Below, piece after piece: positions 25,040 to 34,354 of a DNA stretch of 64,000 nucleotides. The DNA comes from Pantoea cypripedii. GTDB taxonomy: Bacteria > Pseudomonadota > Gammaproteobacteria > Enterobacterales > Enterobacteriaceae. The stretch is from NCBI RefSeq assembly GCF_002095535.1, contig NZ_MLJI01000001.1, positions 2,035,832-2,099,831 on the forward strand, read 5' to 3'. The position numbers and the translations under genes are program-made. The notes beneath the pieces were generated by a model. The model had not been told where the DNA came from, ran no database searches, and worked only from the letters and a program-made list of their open reading frames with translations. Numbering within the stretch: the stretch's first letter is position 1; every line of letters starts with the position of its first letter.

Positions 25040-28000
25040 GCAGTATCTGGTTGGTCAAGAATATCGTCCAGTGCCTGCTTGCAGGATTCAATCGGGATGA
25101 ATTGCATGATTAAATTTCCTGAAAAATTGAGTACCGCATCCGCAACGCCAGGGGCGCTGGTTGGTACTGTGATTAATTCAGGGAAGCGTAGCCTGGCAAT
25201 ATTCTGGCTTAAATTCTGCATGTAAAAATGCCAGTTCTGCTTGTAGTTGGCACCCGGTACGTTTTTTTTGTCGCCAACAAAAAACGTCGTTTGTGACAAT
25301 TGATGCACACCTTGTGCAGACAGGCGTGCCACAAATGCATTTTTACCCTGATTATTGATCCAGCGGGCATAGTGGTCTTTATTGTTATAATGTCCTGAAT
25401 CGTCATAGGCGAGTGGTGCTGCGAAATTATTGAGTGCCGGAATCTCTGAGATAAAATAGCAGCGTCTGATGCGTTCGAAATCTGCGGTGATAACAAAACC
25501 AATAAAATGGCGTATTTTAACCCGGTCTGACGCATTCTCCGAGGTAATAAAATGGATTTCCAGCCCCTGAGGCTCTTTCGACGCCGCCAGGAAAAAGTCC
25601 TGGTCCACCGCAGGTATCTGGTTGAGTGCCAAAGCACAAAGCTGGCCTTCAATATCCACTAATTTCTGATAATCGGCTTTAACCGTGCTGACCTGTTCTC
25701 CGCCGGATTGTATCTGATGATAAATTTTGTTGTTGAGATACAAAGCGTGAACCAGTAATCCGCCTTCAGCTTCGAGAAGATTGAGATAATCGCACAAGCG
25801 GTGGGTGCCTTTTTGTAGCAAACTATCGAAACGTGAAAATCGGTTGAGTAAATAGTCTTCCGAGAACCGCAGTAAGGTTTGCATACCAAATTGTTTTAAC
25901 TTATCAATCGAAAGATTATTTAATTTATCCTCATTGGCAATGATTCCTGCCCCCACGCTTAACAGCACGCCACTCGGAGAGAGCACAATTTCCGCACTGA
26001 TATCCTCTTTATTGATTAAGCGAAAGCAGGGAAAGTGGTTTTTGACAAATTCAACATAGAGAAATTGCAGTTTTGCTATTACGGTTTCACTTTCCAGAAA
26101 AGCAGGCAAGGGGTAGTCAGTATTTATCACTGAGGCCAGTAGATTATTTTTAAAACTATTTTGCAGATCGATAAGAATATTATTCAGTGCGGCAAATGAC
26201 GTGCTTTCAGGGCGAATCACCGTCATAAGATTGCTAAAAGTCGCCGAAAGGAGTTTACCTGGATCAGGAATCAGGCGATCAATCCGCTCAATCAAAATAT
26301 CAGTCACCTGCTGTTTTCCTTCTGGATGGTTTATCCAGGCATGCAGCACTTCCTTATTCTGCGCAAAGCGTGAACCCTCGAACAACCGTGTAACGAGTTT
26401 AAGCAGTGGTTGGTCGTCGAACGCACAGCGTTGATGGAGAGTTATCACCAGTTTTTTGCAGAGAAATACCACTTCCTCCAGAGGCGTCCATTGCGGCTGG
26501 GTCGTTCCTGCCAGTTCGGTGAAACAGGCATGAATTTTGTCATCCAGCCGCGTTGCGGGTAGCTGTCCAAGCCATTGTTGTGCCTGTATTAACATGTCAC
26601 TGAGATCGCGGGCAACCAGCGGTGGCTGTGTTATCCGGCACGATCCCTGAGGTTTTCGCTGTTCTGATGGGCCAAATAGCCGCGTCATACTGTCCTGCGT
26701 GACCGCCGGGGGCAATGCTGAGGTTCTGGCCGTCGTTGCGGTTGTTCGGGGGCGGGTTGGAAAGGTAAAGGGGATTAAAATCTTTTTGTCGCGCTCGAAT
26801 AAGTTAATCTCGTAATCAATCACTTGCGCCCGCGACATCGGCGTTGGCGTTGGCGGTATCTCAGCGGGGGTTGTCTCCTCATCATATTCATAGAATGGCC
26901 AGTCATCATAAGGGGCCATCGGCCCGAAGGGATCGAGGTCGCTGGCGTCTTCGAATTCCTGCGCCCCGACCAGTGGCAGGAGATGCCAGCCCGACGCTGG
27001 CATCGATACTTTTTCCCGCAGAGCATAAGGCGCAGCCAGCGGAGCAGGGGCCGCTGGCGGTACCTGAGCACAACAAACCCCATTGTTTACCGGTTCGCTT
27101 AGCCCGGCGATCTGCCACGGATGGCGGTAAAACGCGGTGGGATAACCGGCCGTAGCGCGATTTAATGCGCGGTTGATCTCAATCTCTGCCAGGTGTTCAT
27201 TACTCACGCACACCCGTGTTGCCAGATTGTTTTCAATGCCAATACCGGCGATAGCGAAAGCGGCGGTCTGGTTATCCGCCGGTTGCACAATGCCTGACGG
27301 ACATTTCGGGACGCGCAGGCAAATCGACTGCCCCTGACGAAGCCGCAACGCTGGCTGGGCAACGTCACCAGGCAGATTGATAACCGATTTAAACCGTAAT
27401 GCTGTATCTGGCCCAGCGGTATCGATGATCGCACTGGCATTTAACCGTTGCGTGGGGTGCGGTGTTGCTGTGGAAAAAGTCAGGGCGGGCAAGTTGATAT
27501 CGAGATAAACGCTGATCCAGGGTGCCAGCCTGTTTAGCAGGGGCAGCAACAGGGTAGAGCGCGGTTGCCAGAAGGTCATCTTTTCCAGGCAACGCCTGAG
27601 CTGCTGCACAAAGGTATGGCAAATATCCCGTTCTTCTTGCTTCAGACTGCACAGCCATTCCCTGCGACTCGCCACATAGGCGTCAATCCACTGTAACGCC
27701 CTGGTGGCGTCATCTGCGGTTGAGACAGCAAGCACCAGCGTATTGAGACGATAGATAAAATTATTCACATCGGGATGGTTTGCGCTAACACGCAACAATC
27801 CGGGGAGCTGGCGGGTGGCTTTGCCGATGGCCTGTTTTTGCAGCAGGCTGAGAAGCCACATCGTCAGTAGCTGGGCGGCGGCCAGCGGGGGCGCTTCTAT
27901 GCCTCGGGGATTGGCAACGGCGAGGGCACGAAAGTAGCTACCGACATTGCTCAGAGCCTGTCGAATGCCTTCCGCTGGGGTGCGTGGCAATTGATGATTG

Positions 28001-28128
28001 CTGGAGAGCATGGCCAGGCTGTTACGCAGAGACTGGCAGATCCCGCTCAGGGAAAATACCGCGTTACGACCAGGCTGGGGCGCAGTATGACTGGCGCAAG
28101 CGGATGATATATTGGCAGCACCCGTCAT
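24955..28128 (-). CDS. N-terminal part of a giant protein of unknown function, frame-split at an A8 tract
   Basis: A 1057-residue reading. ATG 28128 was chosen because AAGGAG precedes it by 6 nt; an ATG at 28143 has no such site. Residues 1-350 are Ala/Leu-rich helical. A Pro/Glu/Asp-rich linker (YDDWPFYEYDEETTPAEIPP) lies near 400, followed by helical and mixed regions. There is no signal peptide and no clear membrane span. The last 25 residues after the A8 tract look like out-of-frame translation, while the other frame continues smoothly for about 811 more residues. The joined product would be about 1840 residues. The family is not recognised. It lies between lhr and a REP cluster, with base composition suggesting acquisition. 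Confidence 0.66.
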   Translation of the reverse strand: MTGAANISSACASHTAPQPGRNAVFSLSGICQSLRNSLAMLSSNHQLPRTPAEGIRQALSNVGSYFRALAVANPRGIEAPPLAAAQLLTMWLLSLLQKQAIGKATRQLPGLLRVSANHPDVNNFIYRLNTLVLAVSTADDATRALQWIDAYVASRREWLCSLKQEERDICHTFVQQLRRCLEKMTFWQPRSTLLLPLLNRLAPWISVYLDINLPALTFSTATPHPTQRLNASAIIDTAGPDTALRFKSVINLPGDVAQPALRLRQGQSICLRVPKCPSGIVQPADNQTAAFAIAGIGIENNLATRVCVSNEHLAEIEINRALNRATAGYPTAFYRHPWQIAGLSEPVNNGVCCAQVPPAAPAPLAAPYALREKVSMPASGWHLLPLVGAQEFEDASDLDPFGPMAPYDDWPFYEYDEETTPAEIPPTPTPMSRAQVIDYEINLFERDKKILIPFTFPTRPRTTATTARTSALPPAVTQDSMTRLFGPSEQRKPQGSCRITQPPLVARDLSDMLIQAQQWLGQLPATRLDDKIHACFTELAGTTQPQWTPLEEVVFLCKKLVITLHQRCAFDDQPLLKLVTRLFEGSRFAQNKEVLHAWINHPEGKQQVTDILIERIDRLIPDPGKLLSATFSNLMTVIRPESTSFAALNNILIDLQNSFKNNLLASVINTDYPLPAFLESETVIAKLQFLYVEFVKNHFPCFRLINKEDISAEIVLSPSGVLLSVGAGIIANEDKLNNLSIDKLKQFGMQTLLRFSEDYLLNRFSRFDSLLQKGTHRLCDYLNLLEAEGGLLVHALYLNNKIYHQIQSGGEQVSTVKADYQKLVDIEGQLCALALNQIPAVDQDFFLAASKEPQGLEIHFITSENASDRVKIRHFIGFVITADFERIRRCYFISEIPALNNFAAPLAYDDSGHYNNKDHYARWINNQGKNAFVARLSAQGVHQLSQTTFFVGDKKNVPGANYKQNWHFYMQNLSQNIARLRFPELITVPTSAPGVADAVLNFSGNLIMQFIPIESCKQALDDILDQPDTAKKSLAHSGGCRNLSVRCVSGRGKQQTG
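25032..25039 (-). other. A8 homopolymer at the frame junction of the giant gene
   Basis: On the coding strand GCA-AAA-AAA-AGC (frame one) and CAA-AAA-AAA-GCC (frame two) share eight A. Seven A, or a +1 shift, would join the frames as D-T-A-K-K-A-L-L-T-L-E. Poly-A tracts of this length are known sites of polymerase slippage and of phase-variable or assembly indels. Confidence 0.7.
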
Positions 28129-28173
28129 CAGAAACTCCTTCATGGTGAATGGCTGGCAAGGGAAGTGAAAGGA

Positions 28174-28204
28174 GTAAAACCTGGACAGACCCCCCTGGTT
28201 TTAC
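28174..28204. terminator. Hairpin between lhr and the giant gene
   Basis: GTAAAACCTGG (28174-28184) pairs with CCTGGTTTTAC (28194-28204), 11 bp with one mismatch and a 9-nt loop. It lacks a downstream T run on either strand, so its terminator role after lhr is uncertain; it could instead be a regulator site for the giant gene. Confidence 0.4.
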
Positions 28205-28260
28205 AAGGAGGCTCATGTGATGAAATGATGAAAAATTTCTGAACTGAAACCTGATAAGGT

Positions 28261-31200
28261 CTAGCCGTACCAGCTATAGCCGCGCGGTACGCGGGAAAAC
28301 CCGGCTTCTTTCAGTGCTGGCAGCAGCGGTGATTGCCCGGCGGGAAGGTCGTCGATACGTTCCAGGGTAAAGTTAAGATGCTTCTCGCGCTTGAGTGCCG
28401 TGCCCAGCGCCAGCACTGCCGCATGCATTTCATCACCGGTAGTTTTGGCGGTGAATGTCATCAATTCTTTGCCACCCTGCGGCAGATAAAGCAGGACCTC
28501 GCCACGCACCATCACCACCAGTGCGCCATTGCGGCGTGTGGGGCGATTGCCTGTCAGGCTTTGCGGCCAGGGAAGTTGCACACCAAAGGGATTGGCGGGA
28601 TCAAGTACCGCAAGGGCGACCGGACTGGCGCCGCTGTGCTGACTGCTGGCGAGCTGGCGCAGGCGGTCAATCGCCGTATGGTCAGCAAACTGCGCGGCAC
28701 CCATCCCGGCAACAAACCGCCCGCGTAACAGTCGTCCGGCATCTTCCAGGCCACGCAGCAGCGGTTGTAACGCCGGGAACCCGCCGGGCACCTGTTCTGC
28801 GATGGCTGCACCACGGCTGATGACGCCAAAGCGGTCCAGCATATTTTCTGTCAGCGCCAGCGCGCGCTCGGTATCGGCAAGGGGCGGACGCATAACCAGC
28901 GACCAGCGGCCCGCCATGCTGTTGAGGCCAGGGCCGGTGCTGATACGGGCAGCGGGCGTGCTATAGCTGATGCGTCCGCGCCGGGGGCGGCTGGGACGGG
29001 AACGCGGTGTGCTGCTCTGGCTGCTCAGGGTGCGCAGTGCTGACCAGGTGTCGGTGGTGAGATAACCGCGCCAGGCCAGATCCCACATCGCTTCGTAAAC
29101 CAATGAGGAATCAGCGGTTTCATCTGCCAGATGCGGCAGTAACTGACGCACAAACCAGCCGCTGCCGTCCTGCAACAGCGTCAGGATCGATTGTTGTAGC
29201 GGTGTCAGTGCCACGGTTTTTCCCTCGTCTGGTGCAGGAAGCGTTTCAGCGGCGTAGTCATTTAAATGCAATGACACCAACCCCTCACTGGCCCCCTGAG
29301 CGCGTTGTCCGCTCCAGATTACCTCACCGCTGGAGAGCAGTTCATCCAGCATCGCGGGCTGGTAATCACGCACCCGGACAGGAAAAATTTGTGATTCCCA
29401 CAGCGCAGCGGGCAATGCGACCCCCGCCAGTTGTTCGATCACCCGCAGCACGCCGTTGCTGCCACTCAATGCGCCCTGGGCCTGACGGGCCGCAGCATCG
29501 CTCAATACGCCCTGACGCTCCAGCAACAGGGTGACATAAACCGCCTGATTCACCGGTTTAGTGGCTTCGCGCGCCGCCTGCAACGAACGGATGCGCAGGC
29601 GACGGAATACGGATTCCGCCACCCATTGCGGTTCGTCGGTGTCGGCTGCGGCAAAGTCGCCTTTCAGCACCTTGTCCTGCTGGCGCAGCACCTCCAGCGC
29701 ATCGTCGGCGACGACGCGCCCCAGCCCGAAATGCCGGGCCATTTGTGACGCCGTAAACAGCGCATGGGTCCGGGCGAAGCGGCTAATCAGGTCGTATAAC
29801 GGACGCGCTACCGGCTGGAGCAGCACGGCGGGTAGGGTATCGGGCACGCTGCTTCCCAATGCATCGCGCAGCCGCGCGGCATCCTCAGTCACCGCCCAGC
29901 GCGTGTCACCGGCCATGTTGACCGGGAAAATCCGTTGCGCCTGCTGTAGCGCCGTTAAACCGGCATGCAGTGCTTCTTCGCCGCTGTAGCGTAGCGCCAG
30001 TTCCGTAGTCGAAAGGGGGCCGATTTCACGCAACAAATCCACCAGTGCTTCGCGACTGCTGGCGTGATAATCAGGCAGCGTGCGTTGTAATTCCTGCTCC
30101 ACGCGGGCGACCACCTCGGGAGCCAGCAGTTCGCGCATATCGACCTGGCCCAGCAGGTCACTTAATAGTTTGCTGTCCAGCGCCAGCATGGAGGCGCGTT
30201 TCTCTGCCTGGGGAGCATCGCTGGCATACATAAACTCAGCTACGTAACCAAACATCAGCGGGGCGGCAAACGGTGAGGGCGAATCGGTACTGACCTCCAC
30301 CAGCTGAATCTCTCCCTGTTGCAGACGCAACATCAGATGATGCAAGGCGGGTAAGTCGTAGACATCCTGTAAACATTCGCGAGCGGTTTCAATCAGGATG
30401 GGAAAATCATCAAACTGGCGGGCAACTTCCAGTAACTGCCCGGCACGTAAACGTTGCTGCCAGAGGGGCGAACGTTTACCGGGATTGCGGCGTGGTAACA
30501 GCAGCGCACGCGCCGCACATTCGCGAAACCGGGCAGCAAACAGCGCCGACTGGCCGACGGATTGGGTCACCACCCGTTGTAGCTCATCAGGCGCAAACAG
30601 GAACATTTCAGCGCCGGGGACTCGGCCTTCACTGTCCGGAAAACGCGCCACAATGCCATCATCGCTGGCGACCACGGCAGGATCGAGACCCATGATCCGG
30701 CTGATGCGTTCTGCCACCGCCAGTGCCCAGGGAGCATGCACGCGCTGGCCGTAAGGCGAATGCAAAATCACGCGCCAGTCGCCGGTTTCATCGCGGCAGC
30801 GTTCAATCAGTAAGCTGCGATCGGTTGGCAAGGTGCCGGTGGCCTGGTGTTGTTCGGCAATCAGCGTCTGAATATTATGGCGTGCATATTCATCCAGGGT
30901 GTCGCCTGGGGAAGCACCCTGATCAATGGCGCGCAGATAGCGCCCAATCGCTTCACCGAGTGCCGCAGAGCGGCCAACCCCCTCGCCATGCCAGAAGGGC
31001 AGACGCGCCGAACGTCCGGGGGCTGGTACTACCACTACCTGATCATGCGTAATTTGCTGAATGCGCCAGGAAGTGGCACCGAGGGTGATGATGTCATTGA
31101 CCCGCGATTCGTACACCATCTCCTCATCCAGCTCGCCCACGCGTCGCGCGCCCGCCTGTTCTTCCCCTTCAGGCAGCATGACGCTGAACATACCGCGATC

Positions 31201-32829
31201 CGGGATGGTCCCGCCGCTGGTCACCGCCAGATGCTGCGCGCCCGGACGGCCACTGAGGGTGTGGTTGTGGCGGTCCCAGATGATGCGCGGGCGTAAATTG
31301 GCGAATTCGTCGGAGGGATAGCGTCCGGCCAGCATATCCAGCACCGCATCAAAGGCGCTACGTGGCAGAGTGCGGAAAGGGTCGGCACGCCGGACCTGCT
31401 CAAACCAGCCATCAACCTGCAAAGTATCCATCGCGGCGGCCGCCACCGTATGTTGTGCCAGCACATCCAACGGGTTGTGTGGCGGAGCGATGGCATCCAG
31501 CTTTCCGGCCAGCATGGCATCCACCGTCACCGCGGTATCCACCAGGTCCCGGCGCGTGCGCGGCCAGAAAATACCCTTAGGGGTGCCGCCAACCTGGTGC
31601 CCGGCACGACCCACGCGTTGCAGCGCACTGGCGACCGACAACGGTGCCCCGACCTGCATCACCAGGTCGATATCACCCATATCAATGCCCAGTTCCAGGC
31701 TCGATGTTGCCACCACGCAGCGCAGTTTTCCCGCCTTGAGGGCGGTTTCAATCTCCAGCCGTTGTTCTTTCGACACTGAGCCATGATGCGAGCGGGCGAT
31801 AAAGGTATCGGGCGTTTGCACCCGTTTTTCGGTGCCACCGGTGAAGGAGCCGTAGCCGAAGGATTCTTCCGGTTCTGTTGGTTGTTCTCCCCGCCGCCGC
31901 GCGTAGAGTTCGTTGAGGCGTGCGGTGAGTTTCTCCGCCAGACCGCGTGAATTAGTAAACACCAGCGTGGCCCGATGGCGCAGCACTTCGTCGAGGATAC
32001 CGGCTTCGATATGCGGCCAGATCGATCCGGCAGCCAGGGTCGCATCCTGAGCAGCGCGCGCATCGGGACGCTGCTGAATATCGGTCATATCGGCAACCGG
32101 GACGGTGATGGTCAGTTGCAGGGGACGCTTTGCGTCGGGGTTGACCACCAGCGTTTCACCCGCACCGCCAAGGAAACGTGCCACCACCTCGGGTGGGCGT
32201 ACCGTTGCTGACAGACCGATGCGTTGGGCTGGCTGGGCCAGCAGTGCATCGAGTCGCTCCAGACTGAGCGCCAGATGAGAGCCGCGCTTGCTGCCCGCCA
32301 CCGCATGGACTTCATCGACGATCACCGTTGAGATGCCCTGTAGCGTTTCGCGTGCTTTGGAGGTCAGCAGCAAAAACAGCGATTCCGGCGTGGTAATCAG
32401 GATATCGGGTGGACGTCGTTGCAGCTGCGCCCGCTCAGCACTGCGCGTGTCACCGGAGCGCATCCCCACCGCCAGCGCGATCTCCGGCTCGCCTTGCTGA
32501 CGGCGCTGTGCTTCAACGCCCGCCAACGGCATTTGCAGATTGCGCTGGACATCAGCGGCCAGCGCTTTAACCGGGGAGATATACAGGATGCGGGTTTTGT
32601 GGCTGCGTTCGACGGATGCTGCCTGGCTGCGTTCACGGAACAAGGCATCAATCGCATGCAGAAAAGCCGCCAGCGTCTTACCGGAGCCGGTAGGGGCGAT
32701 CACCAGACAGTTTTTCCCGCTGGCAATGGCCTGCCATGCTTCGGCCTGGACCGGTGTCGGGGCCCGAAACGCAACACGAAACCATTGCTGTGTCGCGGGT
32801 AAGAAATGACTGAGCGCTGCATCTGACAT
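28261..32829 (-). CDS. lhr: Large ATP-dependent helicase Lhr
   Basis: A 1522-residue protein, full length for Lhr (about 1538 in E. coli). The N-terminal superfamily 2 helicase core shows the Q-motif region PTPVQAEAW, Walker A APTGSGKT (~45-52), Walker B IVDEVHAV, motif III GLSATV, and the late motifs SLELGIDMGD and ALQRVGRAGH. It is followed by the Lhr winged-helix/beta-barrel domains and the long C-terminal region found in enterobacterial Lhr, which has been linked to uracil-DNA glycosylase activity. It is a DNA-repair 3'-5' helicase. ATG 32829 is favoured over a start at 32859 because GGGAAAGCGG precedes it. No disruption is seen. It is transcribed alone, divergent from the PEBP gene. Confidence 0.95.
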   Translation of the reverse strand: MSDAALSHFLPATQQWFRVAFRAPTPVQAEAWQAIASGKNCLVIAPTGSGKTLAAFLHAIDALFRERSQAASVERSHKTRILYISPVKALAADVQRNLQMPLAGVEAQRRQQGEPEIALAVGMRSGDTRSAERAQLQRRPPDILITTPESLFLLLTSKARETLQGISTVIVDEVHAVAGSKRGSHLALSLERLDALLAQPAQRIGLSATVRPPEVVARFLGGAGETLVVNPDAKRPLQLTITVPVADMTDIQQRPDARAAQDATLAAGSIWPHIEAGILDEVLRHRATLVFTNSRGLAEKLTARLNELYARRRGEQPTEPEESFGYGSFTGGTEKRVQTPDTFIARSHHGSVSKEQRLEIETALKAGKLRCVVATSSLELGIDMGDIDLVMQVGAPLSVASALQRVGRAGHQVGGTPKGIFWPRTRRDLVDTAVTVDAMLAGKLDAIAPPHNPLDVLAQHTVAAAAMDTLQVDGWFEQVRRADPFRTLPRSAFDAVLDMLAGRYPSDEFANLRPRIIWDRHNHTLSGRPGAQHLAVTSGGTIPDRGMFSVMLPEGEEQAGARRVGELDEEMVYESRVNDIITLGATSWRIQQITHDQVVVVPAPGRSARLPFWHGEGVGRSAALGEAIGRYLRAIDQGASPGDTLDEYARHNIQTLIAEQHQATGTLPTDRSLLIERCRDETGDWRVILHSPYGQRVHAPWALAVAERISRIMGLDPAVVASDDGIVARFPDSEGRVPGAEMFLFAPDELQRVVTQSVGQSALFAARFRECAARALLLPRRNPGKRSPLWQQRLRAGQLLEVARQFDDFPILIETARECLQDVYDLPALHHLMLRLQQGEIQLVEVSTDSPSPFAAPLMFGYVAEFMYASDAPQAEKRASMLALDSKLLSDLLGQVDMRELLAPEVVARVEQELQRTLPDYHASSREALVDLLREIGPLSTTELALRYSGEEALHAGLTALQQAQRIFPVNMAGDTRWAVTEDAARLRDALGSSVPDTLPAVLLQPVARPLYDLISRFARTHALFTASQMARHFGLGRVVADDALEVLRQQDKVLKGDFAAADTDEPQWVAESVFRRLRIRSLQAAREATKPVNQAVYVTLLLERQGVLSDAAARQAQGALSGSNGVLRVIEQLAGVALPAALWESQIFPVRVRDYQPAMLDELLSSGEVIWSGQRAQGASEGLVSLHLNDYAAETLPAPDEGKTVALTPLQQSILTLLQDGSGWFVRQLLPHLADETADSSLVYEAMWDLAWRGYLTTDTWSALRTLSSQSSTPRSRPSRPRRGRISYSTPAARISTGPGLNSMAGRWSLVMRPPLADTERALALTENMLDRFGVISRGAAIAEQVPGGFPALQPLLRGLEDAGRLLRGRFVAGMGAAQFADHTAIDRLRQLASSQHSGASPVALAVLDPANPFGVQLPWPQSLTGNRPTRRNGALVVMVRGEVLLYLPQGGKELMTFTAKTTGDEMHAAVLALGTALKREKHLNFTLERIDDLPAGQSPLLPALKEAGFSRVPRGYSWYG

Positions 32830-32943
32830 CCGCTTTCCCTGATTGCTTAATCGGTACACTTCTCAGTTTAGCGAAGTCGAAGGAGGAAAATCAGGGTATA
32901 TACTTGTTTCTTTGGTTGGTTTCTTCATCAACAGGAGTGAATG

Positions 32944-33495
32944 ATGGTTATGTTGAAGCGCGCGCTGCTGCTGGCGCTATTTCCGGCCTCAGTGCTGGCC
33001 GCCCCGATTTTTACCCTGCAATCATCCGATTTTACCGACAACGCGATGCTGGAAAAGGCGTTTGCCGGTAACGCGCAAGGCAATCCTTCCTGTACCGGTG
33101 ACAATGTTTCCCCGGCCCTGAGCTGGTCCAATGCGCCCACCGGGACACGCAGTTTCGCCCTGATGATCACCGATCCGGTGGGAGGAAAGGGGCTGGGCGT
33201 CACGCATCTGGTGGCCTATAACATCGCCGCCGATCGCACGTCCTTTGCCCAGGGGGAACTGGCAAAAGGTACCGGTTATACCGGGGGCAAGAACTCTCCC
33301 GGCACCACCCGCTATTACGGCCCGTGTCCGCCGGTGGGAAGCGGCGTGCATCACTACAACTTTGTGCTGGTTGCTACCGATTTACCGCCTGACCAGTTAC
33401 CGGCGGGGTTAACCCATGATGCGCTGGTGACGAAATTAAAAGGCCATGCCCTGGGTGCCGCCACCCTCGTCGGACGTTTTACTAACGATCACTAG
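32944..33495 (+). CDS. Exported YbhB/YbcL-family (PEBP, Raf kinase inhibitor-like) protein
   Basis: A 183-residue protein with a signal peptide (MVMLKRALLLALFPASVLA, cut before APIF). The PEBP ligand-pocket segments are visible: NVSPALSW, FALMITDPVGG, VTHLVAYNI, and GPCPPVGSGVHHYNFVLVA with the conserved CPP and H-Y pair. Periplasmic bacterial PEBPs bind phospholipid-like or small anionic ligands, with no established reaction. ATG 32944 lies 6 nt after AGGAG; an ATG three bases earlier is equally readable. Its stop codon TAG is inside a REP-like element, and a terminator-like hairpin follows. Confidence 0.9.
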   Translation: MVMLKRALLLALFPASVLAAPIFTLQSSDFTDNAMLEKAFAGNAQGNPSCTGDNVSPALSWSNAPTGTRSFALMITDPVGGKGLGVTHLVAYNIAADRTSFAQGELAKGTGYTGGKNSPGTTRYYGPCPPVGSGVHHYNFVLVATDLPPDQLPAGLTHDALVTKLKGHALGAATLVGRFTNDH

Positions 33496-33513
33496 CGGCG
33501 TGATTTATCACGC
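33493..33513 (+). repeat. REP-like element overlapping the PEBP stop codon
   Basis: TAGCGGCGTGAT followed by TTATCACGC is a type A unit with a compensated core (GTGATTTATCAC). It marks the left border of the AbiE module. Confidence 0.75.
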
Positions 33514-33516
33514 AGG

Positions 33517-33550
33517 AAATGGCTGAGTCAGATACTCCAGCCATTTTATT
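33517..33550 (+). terminator. Terminator-like hairpin after the PEBP gene
   Basis: AAATGGCTG (33517-33525) pairs perfectly with CAGCCATTT (33538-33546) across a 12-nt loop, followed by TATT. The T run is short, so it is a moderate candidate. Confidence 0.55.
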
Positions 33551-33567
33551 GAAACGATATCTTCCAT

Positions 33568-33585
33568 GTTTTTAGCGCTAAAAAC
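33568..33585. promoter_or_regulatory. Perfect 18-bp palindrome upstream of the AbiE pair (probable antitoxin operator)
   Basis: GTTTTTAGC and GCTAAAAAC form an uninterrupted 18-bp palindrome 46 bp before the antitoxin start. AbiEi-type antitoxins bind inverted repeats at their own promoter, so this is the expected place for autoregulation. Confidence 0.6.
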
Positions 33586-33631
33586 TTGAGATGAGAACAA
33601 ATGGTCGGTAAACTTTTGCACAGGAGGATTT

Positions 33632-34354
33632 ATGAGTATTACGTCGATTGTGCAAAACGAGATCGCCCATTTTGAACCCGGCAAGTTATTCACTTACCGG
33701 GATATTCCGACTTATCGCCTGTCACCAGACAGCACGATAAAGACGATGGGTAAGCTGGTTAAAGCAGGAGAGGTCCGTCGATTTTCCAAAGGCAATTTCT
33801 ATCGTCCTAAACAGGGTATCTTCGGTGAACTCCGGCCATCTGATAGCGAAAAGATCAAAAACCTGTTGTACAAAAATGGCAAACTGGCAGGGTATGTCAC
33901 AGGTTTAAGTCTCTATAATCGACTCGGCCTGACCACTCAGGTTCCTGGCACGGTAACCATTGCGACTGAGAAAGCCAGACAGGTTAAAAATTTCGGTAAT
34001 ATGGTGGTCAGGATGGTACCCGCGCGTGCGCCTGTCAGCGCGAAAAACCTGCCTGCACTTGAATTTCTTGATGCGTTAGCCGATATCCGCTTCATCCCGG
34101 ATGCGACCCCCTCAGAATCGCTACGAAAATTGATGGTGATATTGCAAGCCCGTGACCGGGTGGCGCTAAAAAAGCTGATTGAGCTGGCGCTTGACTACTA
34201 CGCACCATCGACTAAAGCCCTGCTTGGTCTGGCACTGGATATCACGGGCGTTGCCGATAGTTTACGTCTCTATGAGTCGATGAATGTCACGACCCGCTAT
34301 AAAATCGGCATTGATGAATGGCCGTTAGCCACGAAGAAATGGAATATTGAATGA
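33632..34354 (+). CDS. AbiEi-like antitoxin (type IV toxin-antitoxin, DUF6088-like)
   Basis: A 240-residue protein. The first ~75 residues are a winged helix (LFTYRDIPTYRLSPDSTIKT, LVKAGEVRRFSKGNFYRP), and the rest is the AbiEi-type effector half (KLAGYVTGLSLYNRLGLTTQ, TIATEKARQVK). Such proteins repress their operon through the winged helix and neutralise the AbiEii nucleotidyltransferase. AGGAGG stands 7 nt before ATG. It overlaps the toxin gene by 4 bp (ATGA), which fixes the pairing. A perfect palindrome precedes it. The module is bounded by REP-like elements at 33493 and 35053. Confidence 0.85.
   Translation: MSITSIVQNEIAHFEPGKLFTYRDIPTYRLSPDSTIKTMGKLVKAGEVRRFSKGNFYRPKQGIFGELRPSDSEKIKNLLYKNGKLAGYVTGLSLYNRLGLTTQVPGTVTIATEKARQVKNFGNMVVRMVPARAPVSAKNLPALEFLDALADIRFIPDATPSESLRKLMVILQARDRVALKKLIELALDYYAPSTKALLGLALDITGVADSLRLYESMNVTTRYKIGIDEWPLATKKWNIE

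Noticed and set aside
22596..25091. Independent 831-residue gene starting at TTG 25091
   Set aside because: No ribosome site and the first 20 residues overlap the other frame; a continuation of the upstream gene across the A8 tract explains it better.
32881..32943. Promoter with TATACT (-10) before the PEBP gene
   Set aside because: No acceptable -35 hexamer at the right distance, so it was not listed.
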